Shown here in pieces: positions 36,886 through 45,339 of a stretch of DNA of 64,000 nt. The position numbers and the translations under genes are program-made. Every line of letters begins with the position of its first letter. Position 1 is the stretch's first letter. Below the pieces are notes generated by a model. That model worked only from the letters and a program-made list of their open reading frames with translations. It searched no databases and was not told where the DNA came from. Source of the DNA: Saprospiraceae bacterium (GTDB lineage Bacteria; Bacteroidota; Bacteroidia; Chitinophagales; Saprospiraceae); NCBI GenBank assembly GCA_022844565.1, contig JALHLK010000001.1:373073-437072 (forward strand). The letters run 5' to 3'.

Positions 36886-37647
36886 ATGCACTTTTTGAGA
36901 TTTATTCTTTTCTCTGCCCTGATTATATCATGTTCTAAGGGTGATTCTGTTATTACTTTTTTAAACATCAATGATGACCATACTATAGGTCTCACTCAAA
37001 CATTGTCTAATCAAGGCGGTATTTTAGCCATATCGATAAAAACTAAACAGGAATTTAGATGTAATAACCACGATCTAAATTACTTATTTAATCAAAATGA
37101 AAATTCTGTTTCACTTTGGCTCAATGGGTATAACAATTCTAAAAAATGTTCAAATATACCAGGAATAGTTACCACAAATATTGGGTTAAAACCCTATTCA
37201 CAAAATCTTGATTTAAAAGTGACGATTAAATATGAAACTGCAATTGAAAAAGTAGGTAAACTAAATATTGAAAATGGAACTTACAGCATTCAATTGGGCA
37301 ATGATTTTGGAATCTCATCTTTAAACAATAACCTAAGATTGATCGAGCCCAACACTTTTTGGGGTCAAATCTGGACTGAAGATTCTAAAGCTGCGTTTAA
37401 TCAGGCAGAATGGGCTGACTTATTAAAAAAATATAGTGTTTCCCCAGTGACAAATGGAGATTATACTTACTTTAATGTAGGTAAAGACTATTATACTTTA
37501 AATGATCAGGTAGTACAATCCTCTGGCTTAATATTGGTTGGCCAATTAACCAAAAGTAACTTTAATCAACTGATTACTGAATTAAATACTCTTCAAAAAA
37601 TAAAATACAGTTTTAGATCTTTTGATGATAAAAAATATGAAAAATAG
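36886..37647 (+). CDS. Predicted lipoprotein, unknown function
   Basis: 253 residues. A short hydrophobic signal (about 3-15) ends in LIISC, a lipobox, so the mature protein is probably an outer-membrane or inner-membrane lipoprotein. The body is beta-rich with many Asn and Lys and two cysteines (about residues 59 and 86). I recognise no family. Monocistronic, convergent with the pair at 37.7-39.7 kb. Confidence 0.7.
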   Translation: MHFLRFILFSALIISCSKGDSVITFLNINDDHTIGLTQTLSNQGGILAISIKTKQEFRCNNHDLNYLFNQNENSVSLWLNGYNNSKKCSNIPGIVTTNIGLKPYSQNLDLKVTIKYETAIEKVGKLNIENGTYSIQLGNDFGISSLNNNLRLIEPNTFWGQIWTEDSKAAFNQAEWADLLKKYSVSPVTNGDYTYFNVGKDYYTLNDQVVQSSGLILVGQLTKSNFNQLITELNTLQKIKYSFRSFDDKKYEK

Positions 37648-37736
37648 GTTAATTAATTTTTTATCAAAATAAGGAACTTAAATAAATATCGTCCTCTTTC
37701 CAAATTTCTTTGTTAAAAATACTCATGGTGAGAGCA

Positions 37737-38456
37737 CTAAAAGCTTATTCCCATATTTAAAACAAATCTTTTGTATTTCCATCTAAATTCGCTTTCAGTT
37801 TCCCCTAATTGATACATAATGTCGCTGTTCTGAAATCTTAATCCGAGTGAGAGATCAAAACTTATCTTTTTACCAAAAGTAAGTCCAGCAGCTGGGCTCC
37901 AATATGCACCTCCTTTGGCATCAACTTGGTTATATTTTTGTAAGGCATGAAATGAACCATATCCAGCATTGAAACTAAAGTATGGCAATTTTGGGACATC
38001 TATAAAGTAATATCTTACATTTGCACCTACGGAGTATACATTTAATTCTGCACTACCTGTGTAATTATCAATACCTAAAGTTATTCCTGAATATAGAGAG
38101 CCGAAAACTTTTCTATTAAAAGACTGTCTTAAACCCCATCCTCCTACTTCCTCTCCTAAAAGTAAGCTTCCTTCTGTATGAAATTTATATTTTTTTAGTT
38201 CTATTTTTGGTACAGATAATTCGAATCCAACTAATCCATCTATATCATATTTCTTTATTAAATGACTTTTGAGCACTAAAGTATCCTTTGCATTAAGTAA
38301 AAGCTTAACATCTCCATTATCATTTATATTTACTAATTGGCCTTTGATCGTGGAATTATTGTTCATTATAACTTTTATTCCAACCTGTGACCATGCCTGT
38401 GTAGGAACACTGGAAAATAATATTAACCATATGTAAGTTTTAAGTCTTCTCATCAT
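37737..38456 (-). CDS. Predicted outer-membrane beta-barrel protein
   Basis: 239 residues with a signal peptide ending near TQAWSQ. The N-terminal half (VIMNNNSTIKGQLVNIND..., KYDIDGL) looks like a small SH3-like or GNAT-independent beta domain, and the C-terminal half alternates short aromatic strands (GLRFQNSDIMYQLG, WKYKRFVLNMGISF) ending in a Phe, as in outer-membrane porin-like barrels. Its ATG overlaps the TGA of the upstream LVIVD lipoprotein gene by four bases, so they are one translational unit. Function unknown. Confidence 0.65.
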   Translation of the reverse strand: MMRRLKTYIWLILFSSVPTQAWSQVGIKVIMNNNSTIKGQLVNINDNGDVKLLLNAKDTLVLKSHLIKKYDIDGLVGFELSVPKIELKKYKFHTEGSLLLGEEVGGWGLRQSFNRKVFGSLYSGITLGIDNYTGSAELNVYSVGANVRYYFIDVPKLPYFSFNAGYGSFHALQKYNQVDAKGGAYWSPAAGLTFGKKISFDLSLGLRFQNSDIMYQLGETESEFRWKYKRFVLNMGISF

Positions 38457-39703
38457 TCTACAAGTATTGAACTTAATACTTTGATTGATTTAGGATTTGA
38501 TACATCTATCATATAAAATCCTTTTGGACCAATCAACAAAGTATTTTTTTCATTTAAAACAATTACGTCTTCACTTTCCAATGATTTGTCAAAACCAATC
38601 AAATCAACGTTTTGATCTTTTACTTCGAAAATTTTGAATCCATAAGATCGTTCACATATGTACAATTTGTTACCAGACAAAGCTAATCCTTGAGGGTTTA
38701 ACATAGGAACAGATCTGATTAATTTAGGCTTAGTGAGCTCCTTAATATCTATAATATCTAATTGATTGTTATTTCCTGCACAAAAATTTCCAGTTCGAAG
38801 TGTTACATAAGCAATGTTGTCATCAGCTACCACAGGATCACAGGCCCTGGCATGAGTAAATGTCGATTGAAGTGAAGGTTGTCCGTTTTTTTCTATAGTA
38901 AATATGAACATTCCAGTAGTACTCCCGATAAATAATTTGTCTTTAAATGGATAAATTGTTTCGATACCCCAACCTAATTGTCTCTCATCAAGTTTGGTGA
39001 GACTTTTAGGTTCCCAAGTTTTAATTGTATTATTATCTACGGTGTACAAATAGTCATTAACAAAAGTAAATCTTGCTGTACTTCCCCCTGTGCCTGTATT
39101 ATTTCCACTGCCAATGCTACCTGCATTTGGTGCGCCTGATTGCAACACATCTCTTCTGATGAAATTAGCGTCAGCAAAAAATCCCCCGTTTTGAAAGAAA
39201 AAATTATTGTTTTGTCTACAATCTACTTCTTGAATTTGATTAGTTTTTTCATAATACGCGACATAATTTTGGTTAGGTGAAGTATATTGATTGTTGTAAT
39301 TTTCTAATCTCTTACTTATTTTTGGATTGAGTACGTCCTTGATATCAATTTGAAGTAAGTCAATAACGTTGTCGGCATATAATAAGTCATCCTTGATAGC
39401 CATATCAAAATTGCCAAGAATACTATAAAATACAACCTCCTTTGGTTGAGCTGGATTGGCTATATCATAAAAATGTATTCCTTTACCAGCCTCATTAACC
39501 AATAGGTAGTTTTTATAGAAATAAATTTTTCCTGGATTTTTGAGTGTTGCACCGCTAAATGTCTTCACTTCTTTTGTCCTAAATTGATTCGTAGTTGTAA
39601 GTACAGGATCATACCTTACAAATTTTCTAGTTTCAGAACATTCATCTCTCAAACAACTTGAAAGAGAGAGTACAAAGAGCGCAAGCAATAATAAGTTTTT
39701 CAT
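38453..39703 (-). CDS. LVIVD-repeat beta-propeller lipoprotein
   Basis: 416 residues from the inner ATG at 39703 (an ATG two codons upstream at 39709 is equally open). The signal MKNLLLLALFVLSLSSCLRD has lipobox LSSC. The body contains repeats of the LVIVD type (for example YKNYLLVNEAGKGIHFYDIANPAQPKEV, NKLYICERSYGFKIFEVKD), each about 40 residues, expected to form a surface beta-propeller. Such proteins are common in Bacteroidota and of unknown role. Upstream of and coupled to the barrel protein, which may be its membrane partner. Confidence 0.8.
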   Translation of the reverse strand: MKNLLLLALFVLSLSSCLRDECSETRKFVRYDPVLTTTNQFRTKEVKTFSGATLKNPGKIYFYKNYLLVNEAGKGIHFYDIANPAQPKEVVFYSILGNFDMAIKDDLLYADNVIDLLQIDIKDVLNPKISKRLENYNNQYTSPNQNYVAYYEKTNQIQEVDCRQNNNFFFQNGGFFADANFIRRDVLQSGAPNAGSIGSGNNTGTGGSTARFTFVNDYLYTVDNNTIKTWEPKSLTKLDERQLGWGIETIYPFKDKLFIGSTTGMFIFTIEKNGQPSLQSTFTHARACDPVVADDNIAYVTLRTGNFCAGNNNQLDIIDIKELTKPKLIRSVPMLNPQGLALSGNKLYICERSYGFKIFEVKDQNVDLIGFDKSLESEDVIVLNEKNTLLIGPKGFYMIDVSNPKSIKVLSSILVE

Positions 39704-39837
39704 TTCCATTTGTATTTATATTAACTTTATTGATAGACTGCTAATTATAAAAAATGGTTGGTGAAATATTGTTTTTTTATTACTATTATCAAAATGGAGG
39801 AGAACTACCAAAATTAAATCTTGTTAATTTTAATTAT

Positions 39838-40134
39838 TTAGAATACTTCATTGAAATCCATTTGACTATGCAGTATTCTTAAAATATTGACTAGTTTATT
39901 TTCCTCAAAGATTTCATATATAATTGTGTGTTTTCCAAAAACATATGCTAACGTGTCTAGTGGTATATCTTTACGTTTATGTCCAATTGAAGGCATATTT
40001 GCAATTTTAGAAATTGCTATTTCCATTTTATTCCTATAAGATATCGTTTGAGTATCGCCAAAGGTTTCATAGGTGTATTGAAATATATACCTAACATCAT
40101 CCAATGCGTCGACTGAAAAAATGATATTATTCAT
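39838..40134 (-). CDS. Type II toxin, RelE/ParE family
   Basis: 98 residues starting at 40134 (MNNIIFSVDALDD); the longer open frame to 40311 runs inside the antitoxin gene and is a shadow. The fold signature of ParE/RelE toxins is seen in SVDALDDVRYIFQYTYETFG and the closing YVFGKHTIIYEIFEENKLVNILRILHSQMD. ParE toxins inhibit gyrase while RelE toxins cut mRNA; which applies cannot be told here. The gene overlaps the end of the ParD-like antitoxin gene by eight bases and is translated from the same mRNA. Confidence 0.88.
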   Translation of the reverse strand: MNNIIFSVDALDDVRYIFQYTYETFGDTQTISYRNKMEIAISKIANMPSIGHKRKDIPLDTLAYVFGKHTIIYEIFEENKLVNILRILHSQMDFNEVF

Positions 40135-40438
40135 CCCCACCAGTAATATAATTCGGAATCGGTTTACCAGCTTTAGCATCATCAATAGCTTCTTGATGTA
40201 AACTCTCCAAAAGGTCTCCGTTCCACTCACGATATTTACCCTCCCTGATACTTTGACGAGCCTGCTCCACCATTTTGTAAATCGTTGCTTTTCGTCTTTC
40301 ATCAGTATCATTCATCTTTTGTCTCAATGCATCGCGGATCACTTCTGTCGCTGAAGCATAAAAGCCTGACTCTACCAGTGTATTAATATAATCTTCATAT
40401 GGTTTACCTAAATTGATTCGCTGTGTACTTTTTGCCAT
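40127..40438 (-). CDS. Type II antitoxin, ParD family (ribbon-helix-helix)
   Basis: 103 residues. The N-terminal ribbon-helix-helix (about 1-50: RINLGKPYEDYINTLVESGFYASATEVIRDALR) is typical of ParD and CopG-type repressors; the C-terminal half (EWNGDLLESLHQEAIDDAKAG) is the toxin-binding tail. It is first in the operon and would repress it through the palindrome at 40449-40466. In the Type II arrangement the antitoxin neutralises the RelE/ParE toxin encoded just after it. Confidence 0.9.
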   Translation of the reverse strand: MAKSTQRINLGKPYEDYINTLVESGFYASATEVIRDALRQKMNDTDERRKATIYKMVEQARQSIREGKYREWNGDLLESLHQEAIDDAKAGKPIPNYITGGDE

Positions 40439-40448
40439 TATTATGTTT

Positions 40449-40466
40449 GTTTAATGTACGTTAAAC
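40449..40466 (-). promoter_or_regulatory. Operator-like palindrome upstream of the toxin-antitoxin operon
   Basis: GTTTAATGTACGTTAAAC is an almost perfect palindrome (one mismatched pair) 11 bases before the antitoxin ATG, the expected place for autorepression by a ribbon-helix-helix antitoxin. Confidence 0.55.
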
Positions 40467-40594
40467 ACGATTTAGCTACCATTAGTTCCATTTTTATGTG
40501 AAGATATAAAATATTTTAAGTCATAGCTCTAACATTTGGAAAACCAAATTATTACCGAAACTAAACAATAAATCTAAAATCTAAATAGAATTTT

Positions 40595-40602
40595 TATATT
40601 TG
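40595..40602 (+). promoter_or_regulatory. -7 promoter element of the beta-lactamase-fold gene (TATATTTG)
   Basis: Exact TAnnTTTG match 24 bases before the ATG at 40627. Confidence 0.5.
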
Positions 40603-40626
40603 TAGGTATAAATTGATTTTTGATCA

Positions 40627-41742
40627 ATGAAAAAATTTGGATTTATTTTTGCACTTTTTTCATTATTACTGATTCCAATACCTTTTTGGAGTCAAGTGTC
40701 GCATTTGCATAAACAAATTGATAAAATAGTAAAATACGACACGGAAAGTGATTTGAGAAAGATACCGGGATACATTGTTGGCATCATTGATGGAGAGAAC
40801 ACTTATGTCGAGAGCTTCGGTAATGTGGTAGATAGTAAAAAAGCATTGACGGACACGGATGTTTTTGAAATTGGAAATGTTTCAAAAGGAATAACATATG
40901 AACTAGTTCATTTCTTAAATGTAGTGGATGTAATCTCCTTCGAAAAGTTTGTAAACGATTGCTTACCTCAGGAGTTCATAAACCCAAGATTAAAAGACAC
41001 AAAAGTTAAAGATTTATTAGATATTAAAAATGTATTTCCAAATGTTGTGAGTGGCATAGGCATCTCAGAAATTGATGGATTACATCCTTATGTTCGAATG
41101 GACAATCAAGTATTGACTAAGCTTTATAGAGATTATGTTCCGGAAGAGGACTTTTTGTCCAATGTTTATAGTAATGTAGATTATGCGATTATCCAGTTGG
41201 TTCTAGAAAATTATTTAAAAAAGGATCTTCAAAATTTATTTGATGAATACCTCAATTCATACATAGGCTCTAATTTTTTTTATACCAAATTTGAACGGAT
41301 TGAAGAAACCGTTACACCTGGGGTGACTAGAGGAGGTATAATAGGGGAATCATGGGAAATAAACAACTTTGCCACGTCGATTGGGCTTAAAGCAAATTTA
41401 GAGGATTTACTACAATTTGCACGCTACAAAATTGAAAAACATAAGTCCAAATCACACGATAATTGGGAAAATTTATTTGATCAATTGACGGAAACTTGGA
41501 ATCCTCAGGTGAAAGCCTTTGAGGGTATGTATTTAATAAAAATTAATAACTCAAAGAAAATCTTAGCAAGTAACGGACATAGTGACATTCACGGAGCATT
41601 TATTGCAATTTGTCCAATGACTGAGACGGCAGTGGTTGTTTTAGCAAATTCTGCTGTCGGTACACAAGACCTTGGTATGTTAATCTTGAGAATGATCAAT
41701 AATAATTGGAAAAGAAAATCTTCATTAAGCAATGTCAAATAA
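40627..41742 (+). CDS. Exported beta-lactamase-fold protein, nucleophile serine missing
   Basis: 371 residues with a signal peptide (about 1-23, ending FWSQ). The layout is that of class C beta-lactamase/DD-peptidase-related serine hydrolases: FEIGNVSKGIT at 80-90 takes the place of the usual FxIGSVSKxxT, a YSN at 181-183 fits the second motif, and NGHSDIHGAF (about 316-325) fits the third. In the first motif the nucleophile is Asn84 (codon AAT) instead of Ser while Lys87 is kept, so classical hydrolysis should be impossible. It may be a binding or scaffold protein. The last 11 bases overlap the SUI1 gene. Confidence 0.8.
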   Translation: MKKFGFIFALFSLLLIPIPFWSQVSHLHKQIDKIVKYDTESDLRKIPGYIVGIIDGENTYVESFGNVVDSKKALTDTDVFEIGNVSKGITYELVHFLNVVDVISFEKFVNDCLPQEFINPRLKDTKVKDLLDIKNVFPNVVSGIGISEIDGLHPYVRMDNQVLTKLYRDYVPEEDFLSNVYSNVDYAIIQLVLENYLKKDLQNLFDEYLNSYIGSNFFYTKFERIEETVTPGVTRGGIIGESWEINNFATSIGLKANLEDLLQFARYKIEKHKSKSHDNWENLFDQLTETWNPQVKAFEGMYLIKINNSKKILASNGHSDIHGAFIAICPMTETAVVVLANSAVGTQDLGMLILRMINNNWKRKSSLSNVK

Positions 41743-42079
41743 AATTCAAAAACTATCATGGGATGATTTTGCCAAACTTGGCAATCCCAACAATGTGCCA
41801 GAGGAAATAGAAGAAGTAAAGGGCAATGAGTTTAGTAAAATGTCCGTATACGTGCACTATGAAAAAAAGGGTAGGGGTGGAAAAGAGGCACTCATTATAA
41901 AAGGCATAGAATCAAAGTTGGATAAAATTGAAGAAATTGCCAAAACTCTTAAAAACAAAATGGGTGTTGGAGGTACTGTAAAAGACAGAGAAATAATCAT
42001 TTCGGGTAACAAAAGAGACAAAGTCATCGAAATTTTAACTTCACTGGGATTTAAAAATATTAAGAAGGCTGGAGGATAG
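41732..42079 (+). CDS. SUI1/YciH-type translation initiation factor
   Basis: 115 residues. The SUI1 (eIF1-like) domain covers about 35-112: VYVHYEKKGRGGKEALIIKGI, then LKNKMGVGGTVKDREIIISGNKRDKVIEILTSLGF, matching the GxGG(T/S)xK core. Bacterial YciH homologs influence fidelity of start selection, though the role is less clear than in eukaryotes. The gene begins 11 bases inside the end of the beta-lactamase-fold gene, so translation is coupled. Confidence 0.93.
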   Translation: MSNKIQKLSWDDFAKLGNPNNVPEEIEEVKGNEFSKMSVYVHYEKKGRGGKEALIIKGIESKLDKIEEIAKTLKNKMGVGGTVKDREIIISGNKRDKVIEILTSLGFKNIKKAGG

Positions 42080-42090
42080 AATGTATTTCA

Positions 42091-42924
42091 TTATTTTCTA
42101 GCGTTACTATTATAAAACCCTAACTTCCCAAATTCCATTGGAGTTAAATAATTTAGTTCTAGTTCCCCTGCCAATCGATGTATTCTTTTTAATAAATTGA
42201 TATTTGAAGCTTTAGATAATTTATTTTTGTCGTAATATAGGTTGTCTTCTAAGCCAACTCTGACACCACCTCCTGTAATCATACCATAGACATTGGCATT
42301 AAGTTGTTGATTTCCAATGCCTCCAATTGCCCAAAAACTATTTTTTGGCAATAGATTTATTGCTTGTCCAATTTGGTTTGGTTCGGTCTGAAGCCCTGAA
42401 ATATTTCCTACTATTATATTAAAATAGAAAGGAGGTAGTAGTGTTTTTTTATTAATCAAATAATGGGCATAATTAATCATACCTAAGTCAAATATTTCTA
42501 ATTCTGGCGTTACACCTAAAGAAGACATTTTCATAGCAAGTTGATGAATCATGTCAGGATCATTTACTGAGGCGGATTTAGGGAAATTTAAAGAATTTAA
42601 GGTCAGTGATCCCATATCGGGATACAAACTCAAAACTTCAGATCTAAATTCGAAGGTGTTGTAGTTTCGCCCGCTTAATGAAACCCCCAATACCAAATCA
42701 GGTGCATATTGCCTGATTTTTTCAATAATTTTAAAATATTCAGATGCCTTGTAAGTTGGCATTTGATTTTCATCTCTCGCATGTAAGTGAACAAGTGTAA
42801 TGCCAATTTCATTAGCTAAAAGTACATCATCAATAATTTCTTGATGAGATATAGGAACATTTGAAGACATTTCTTTTGTTGGGATCATGCCCGTTGGAGT
42901 GAAATTAATTATAAATTTAGACAT
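42091..42924 (-). CDS. BKACE family enzyme (3-keto-5-aminohexanoate cleavage-like)
   Basis: 277 residues of the DUF849/BKACE family of beta-keto acid cleavage enzymes, which condense a beta-keto acid with acetyl-CoA to give a CoA ester and acetoacetate. Metal ligands are in VHLHARDE (about 45-52) and the C-terminal barrel strands carry ELEIFDLGM and GGGVRVGLEDNLYY. The founding member Kce acts in lysine fermentation; no lysine aminomutase genes are nearby and the family has many substrates. It is monocistronic with a TACTTTTG element at 42941-42948. Confidence 0.88.
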   Translation of the reverse strand: MSKFIINFTPTGMIPTKEMSSNVPISHQEIIDDVLLANEIGITLVHLHARDENQMPTYKASEYFKIIEKIRQYAPDLVLGVSLSGRNYNTFEFRSEVLSLYPDMGSLTLNSLNFPKSASVNDPDMIHQLAMKMSSLGVTPELEIFDLGMINYAHYLINKKTLLPPFYFNIIVGNISGLQTEPNQIGQAINLLPKNSFWAIGGIGNQQLNANVYGMITGGGVRVGLEDNLYYDKNKLSKASNINLLKRIHRLAGELELNYLTPMEFGKLGFYNSNARK

Positions 42925-42940
42925 ATAATATTTTGTTTTA

Positions 42941-42948
42941 CAAAAGTA
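42941..42948 (-). promoter_or_regulatory. -7 promoter element of the BKACE gene (TACTTTTG)
   Basis: The complement is TACTTTTG, 17 bases before the ATG at 42924. Confidence 0.5.
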
Positions 42949-43080
42949 GGAAATTATAGAATTTTTTTTTATTTTTCATCATTATATTTGAGTAAATTAA
43001 TCAAAATACCCATCAAAACTGACAAAATAATGCAATTATTTTTTTAATATTGCGCTTTAATCCTTAATCAAACTTTTAGA

Positions 43081-44673
43081 ATGAACAAGAAATTATCCCT
43101 GAAAAAACTAATTACTTTGTTCGTCTTTAGTATTGTTACTTTAGCTTTCGTAATTGGCCGATTAAGATGGATGGATGTACCCTTAGATAGAGATGAAGGT
43201 AGTTATCTTTACATGGGATATTGTTTCATAAATGGGTATGTACCTTATCTTGATTTTTACGAAATGAAGCCACCAGGGATTTTTATCGTTTATGGTCTTT
43301 TTCATTTAATTTTTGGATCTTCAAATTTTCTTTTACACTTTGGAATTTTACTTACTCAATTTTTAATCGGCTTTTTAATATTTAGAATTGTAACCAAGGT
43401 TTTTGATTCTCAAACCAAGGCATTTATGTCTGTTGGCGTCTACTTTGTTTTTAATTTGTTTATTGGTTATTTGGGATTTGGCTTGTTAAGTGAACATTTC
43501 TTTCTGATCTCATTACTTTCGACAGCTAACTTTCTGATAAAATCATCAAGTAATCGTTTATTTGATGTATTTCTTGCAGGTATTTTTTTTGGGTTGGCAG
43601 CAATGATAAGGCAACATGCTATATTTTTTGTAATTCCAATAATTGTTTTAATTTTTATTAGTGCTAAAAAAAATAATGAAAGTTGGATTAAAAACATGTT
43701 CATTTTTGTTGCGGGTAGTCTTTCACCAATTTTGACACTGGTATTATATGTTACATTTAGAGGTGGGTTTCAAGAAATGGTTTTTTGGGTTATTACTCAC
43801 CCTTCTGAGAAGTATATTACTAAGGTTCCATGGTCTATTGGAAAACAATTTTTACAAAATTATTTAAACAATTATTTAATTGACCGACATTACCCTATGC
43901 TAATACTATTTGGTTTTTCTTTCTTCATAATGTTGAGAAACATTATTTTGGCGAGAAAGAGGTGGGAAAATATTGTTTCCCTTTTATTTTTTGTGAGTGC
44001 AGTATCTACAATTTTTCCAGGATTTAGATTTTATGGGCATTACTGGCTAATGATTTTTCCATTTTTTGCAATCATTTCAAGCCAAATCACAGAAGATTTA
44101 TTTACAAAACCTCTTTATAACTATTTAATTTTATTGATAACATCATTACTTTTCTTTATTCAATTTTACATAAATAAGGACTTTTATTACACCATTAAAC
44201 CTGATAAATTATACCAAGATTTATACCAAGATAATCCAAACTTTGCACTTAGTAGTGTTTCAAAATATTTAAAGAAGATTGTTGGTGAGGAAGATGAAAT
44301 CTTTGTTTTTGGTTCTGAACCTCAGGTTTATTATCAATCTAGAAAAATATTAAAAATACCGCATGCATATTTAAGGTTTTTACATTTACCTTCTCTAAGA
44401 GCTTTTGATGCTCAAAAGAAAACAATATCATATCTTAATACAAATATGCCCGATTACATTGTTCATGTCCAAAATTCAATTTCTATAGGAATGAGAGAAG
44501 ATAGTAATATGGATATTTATAATTGGGTTTTTAGTTTCGAATCAAATTACTATACTCCAATATTACTTGTTGAAATTGATAATAGATATACACCGTCTTA
44601 TTTTTACAATCAAGAAGCCAAGAGGCAACCTATTGGTGATAATTATATAATAGTTTATAAGCTTTCAAATTAG
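43081..44673 (+). CDS. GT39-type (ArnT/PMT-like) integral membrane glycosyltransferase
   Basis: 530 residues with about ten hydrophobic segments. The acidic active-site loop after the first membrane helix, DRDEGSYLYMGYCFINGYVPYLDFY, followed by EMKPPGIF, is characteristic of the dolichyl/polyprenyl-phosphate sugar transferases (PMT_2). The C-terminal 130 residues are soluble and periplasmic. It would move a sugar from a polyprenyl phosphate carrier to a lipid, protein or glycan outside the inner membrane. First gene of a six-gene operon; the next gene begins 3 bases after its stop. Even richer in A and T than most neighbours, by eye. Confidence 0.85.
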   Translation: MNKKLSLKKLITLFVFSIVTLAFVIGRLRWMDVPLDRDEGSYLYMGYCFINGYVPYLDFYEMKPPGIFIVYGLFHLIFGSSNFLLHFGILLTQFLIGFLIFRIVTKVFDSQTKAFMSVGVYFVFNLFIGYLGFGLLSEHFFLISLLSTANFLIKSSSNRLFDVFLAGIFFGLAAMIRQHAIFFVIPIIVLIFISAKKNNESWIKNMFIFVAGSLSPILTLVLYVTFRGGFQEMVFWVITHPSEKYITKVPWSIGKQFLQNYLNNYLIDRHYPMLILFGFSFFIMLRNIILARKRWENIVSLLFFVSAVSTIFPGFRFYGHYWLMIFPFFAIISSQITEDLFTKPLYNYLILLITSLLFFIQFYINKDFYYTIKPDKLYQDLYQDNPNFALSSVSKYLKKIVGEEDEIFVFGSEPQVYYQSRKILKIPHAYLRFLHLPSLRAFDAQKKTISYLNTNMPDYIVHVQNSISIGMREDSNMDIYNWVFSFESNYYTPILLVEIDNRYTPSYFYNQEAKRQPIGDNYIIVYKLSN

Positions 44674-44676
44674 AAT

Positions 44677-45339
44677 ATGAGCAAAAAATTAGTAATAATA
44701 GGTGGATTAGGAAAAGGAGGACCAATTGACAATTGTATCACTGATAATCAAAAAAACTTTAACGATTATGAATTTGAAGTAGTAGGTTATTTAAATGATG
44801 TGGAATTAGGAGAGATTAATAAGAAAAAGATATTAGGTGGTTTAAATAAGGTAAATGAATTATTAGACAATGACTATTATTTCATTTTTGCAATTCACAT
44901 GATTGGCCAAAATTATCTAATTAAACAACTTTATAATTCTTTATCAATCCCTGAGTCAAAGTTAGCTACTGTGGTAAGCAAGAGGGCTTTTATATCAGAT
45001 ACAGCTAGTATTGGTGCAGGGACAGTAATTTTGCCTTTTGCTTATCTTTCATTAAATGTAGAAATTGGTAAATCTACTATGGTTATGGCAAGTACAATGG
45101 TTGGTCATGACACAAAAATTGGAAATAATTGTTTTATTGGAGCAGGAAGCGTTTTAGGTTCTTTAGTTGAAGTCAGTGATTATTGTAGTATTTGTTTAGG
45201 GTCAACAATTATAGAGCATTGTAAGATGGATTCGTATGCAGTTTTAGGAGCGGGCAGTACACTGATTTCAAACATTCCAAGTGGAGAAGTATATGCAGGA
45301 AATCCTGCAAAGTTCATAAAAACACTAAAAAATGAATAG
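44677..45339 (+). CDS. PglD/NeuD-like sugar acyltransferase (first copy)
   Basis: 220 residues. N-terminal Rossmann-like domain (KLVIIGGLGKGG, NDYEFEVVGYLND) followed by a left-handed beta-helix of hexapeptide repeats from about 110 (GAGTVILPFAYLSLNVEIGKSTMVM) and ends in EVYAGNPAKFIKTL. This is the architecture of PglD, NeuD and related acetyltransferases that acylate the 4-amino group of nucleotide sugars. The usual general-base His may be the H in MVGHDTKIG. A paralog lies at 47735-48400 in the same operon. It overlaps the next gene by eight bases. Confidence 0.85.
   Translation: MSKKLVIIGGLGKGGPIDNCITDNQKNFNDYEFEVVGYLNDVELGEINKKKILGGLNKVNELLDNDYYFIFAIHMIGQNYLIKQLYNSLSIPESKLATVVSKRAFISDTASIGAGTVILPFAYLSLNVEIGKSTMVMASTMVGHDTKIGNNCFIGAGSVLGSLVEVSDYCSICLGSTIIEHCKMDSYAVLGAGSTLISNIPSGEVYAGNPAKFIKTLKNE

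Noticed and set aside
40135-40311. N-terminal extension of the toxin frame
   Set aside because: It runs through the antitoxin gene in another frame; the ParE-like sequence begins at the ATG at 40134.
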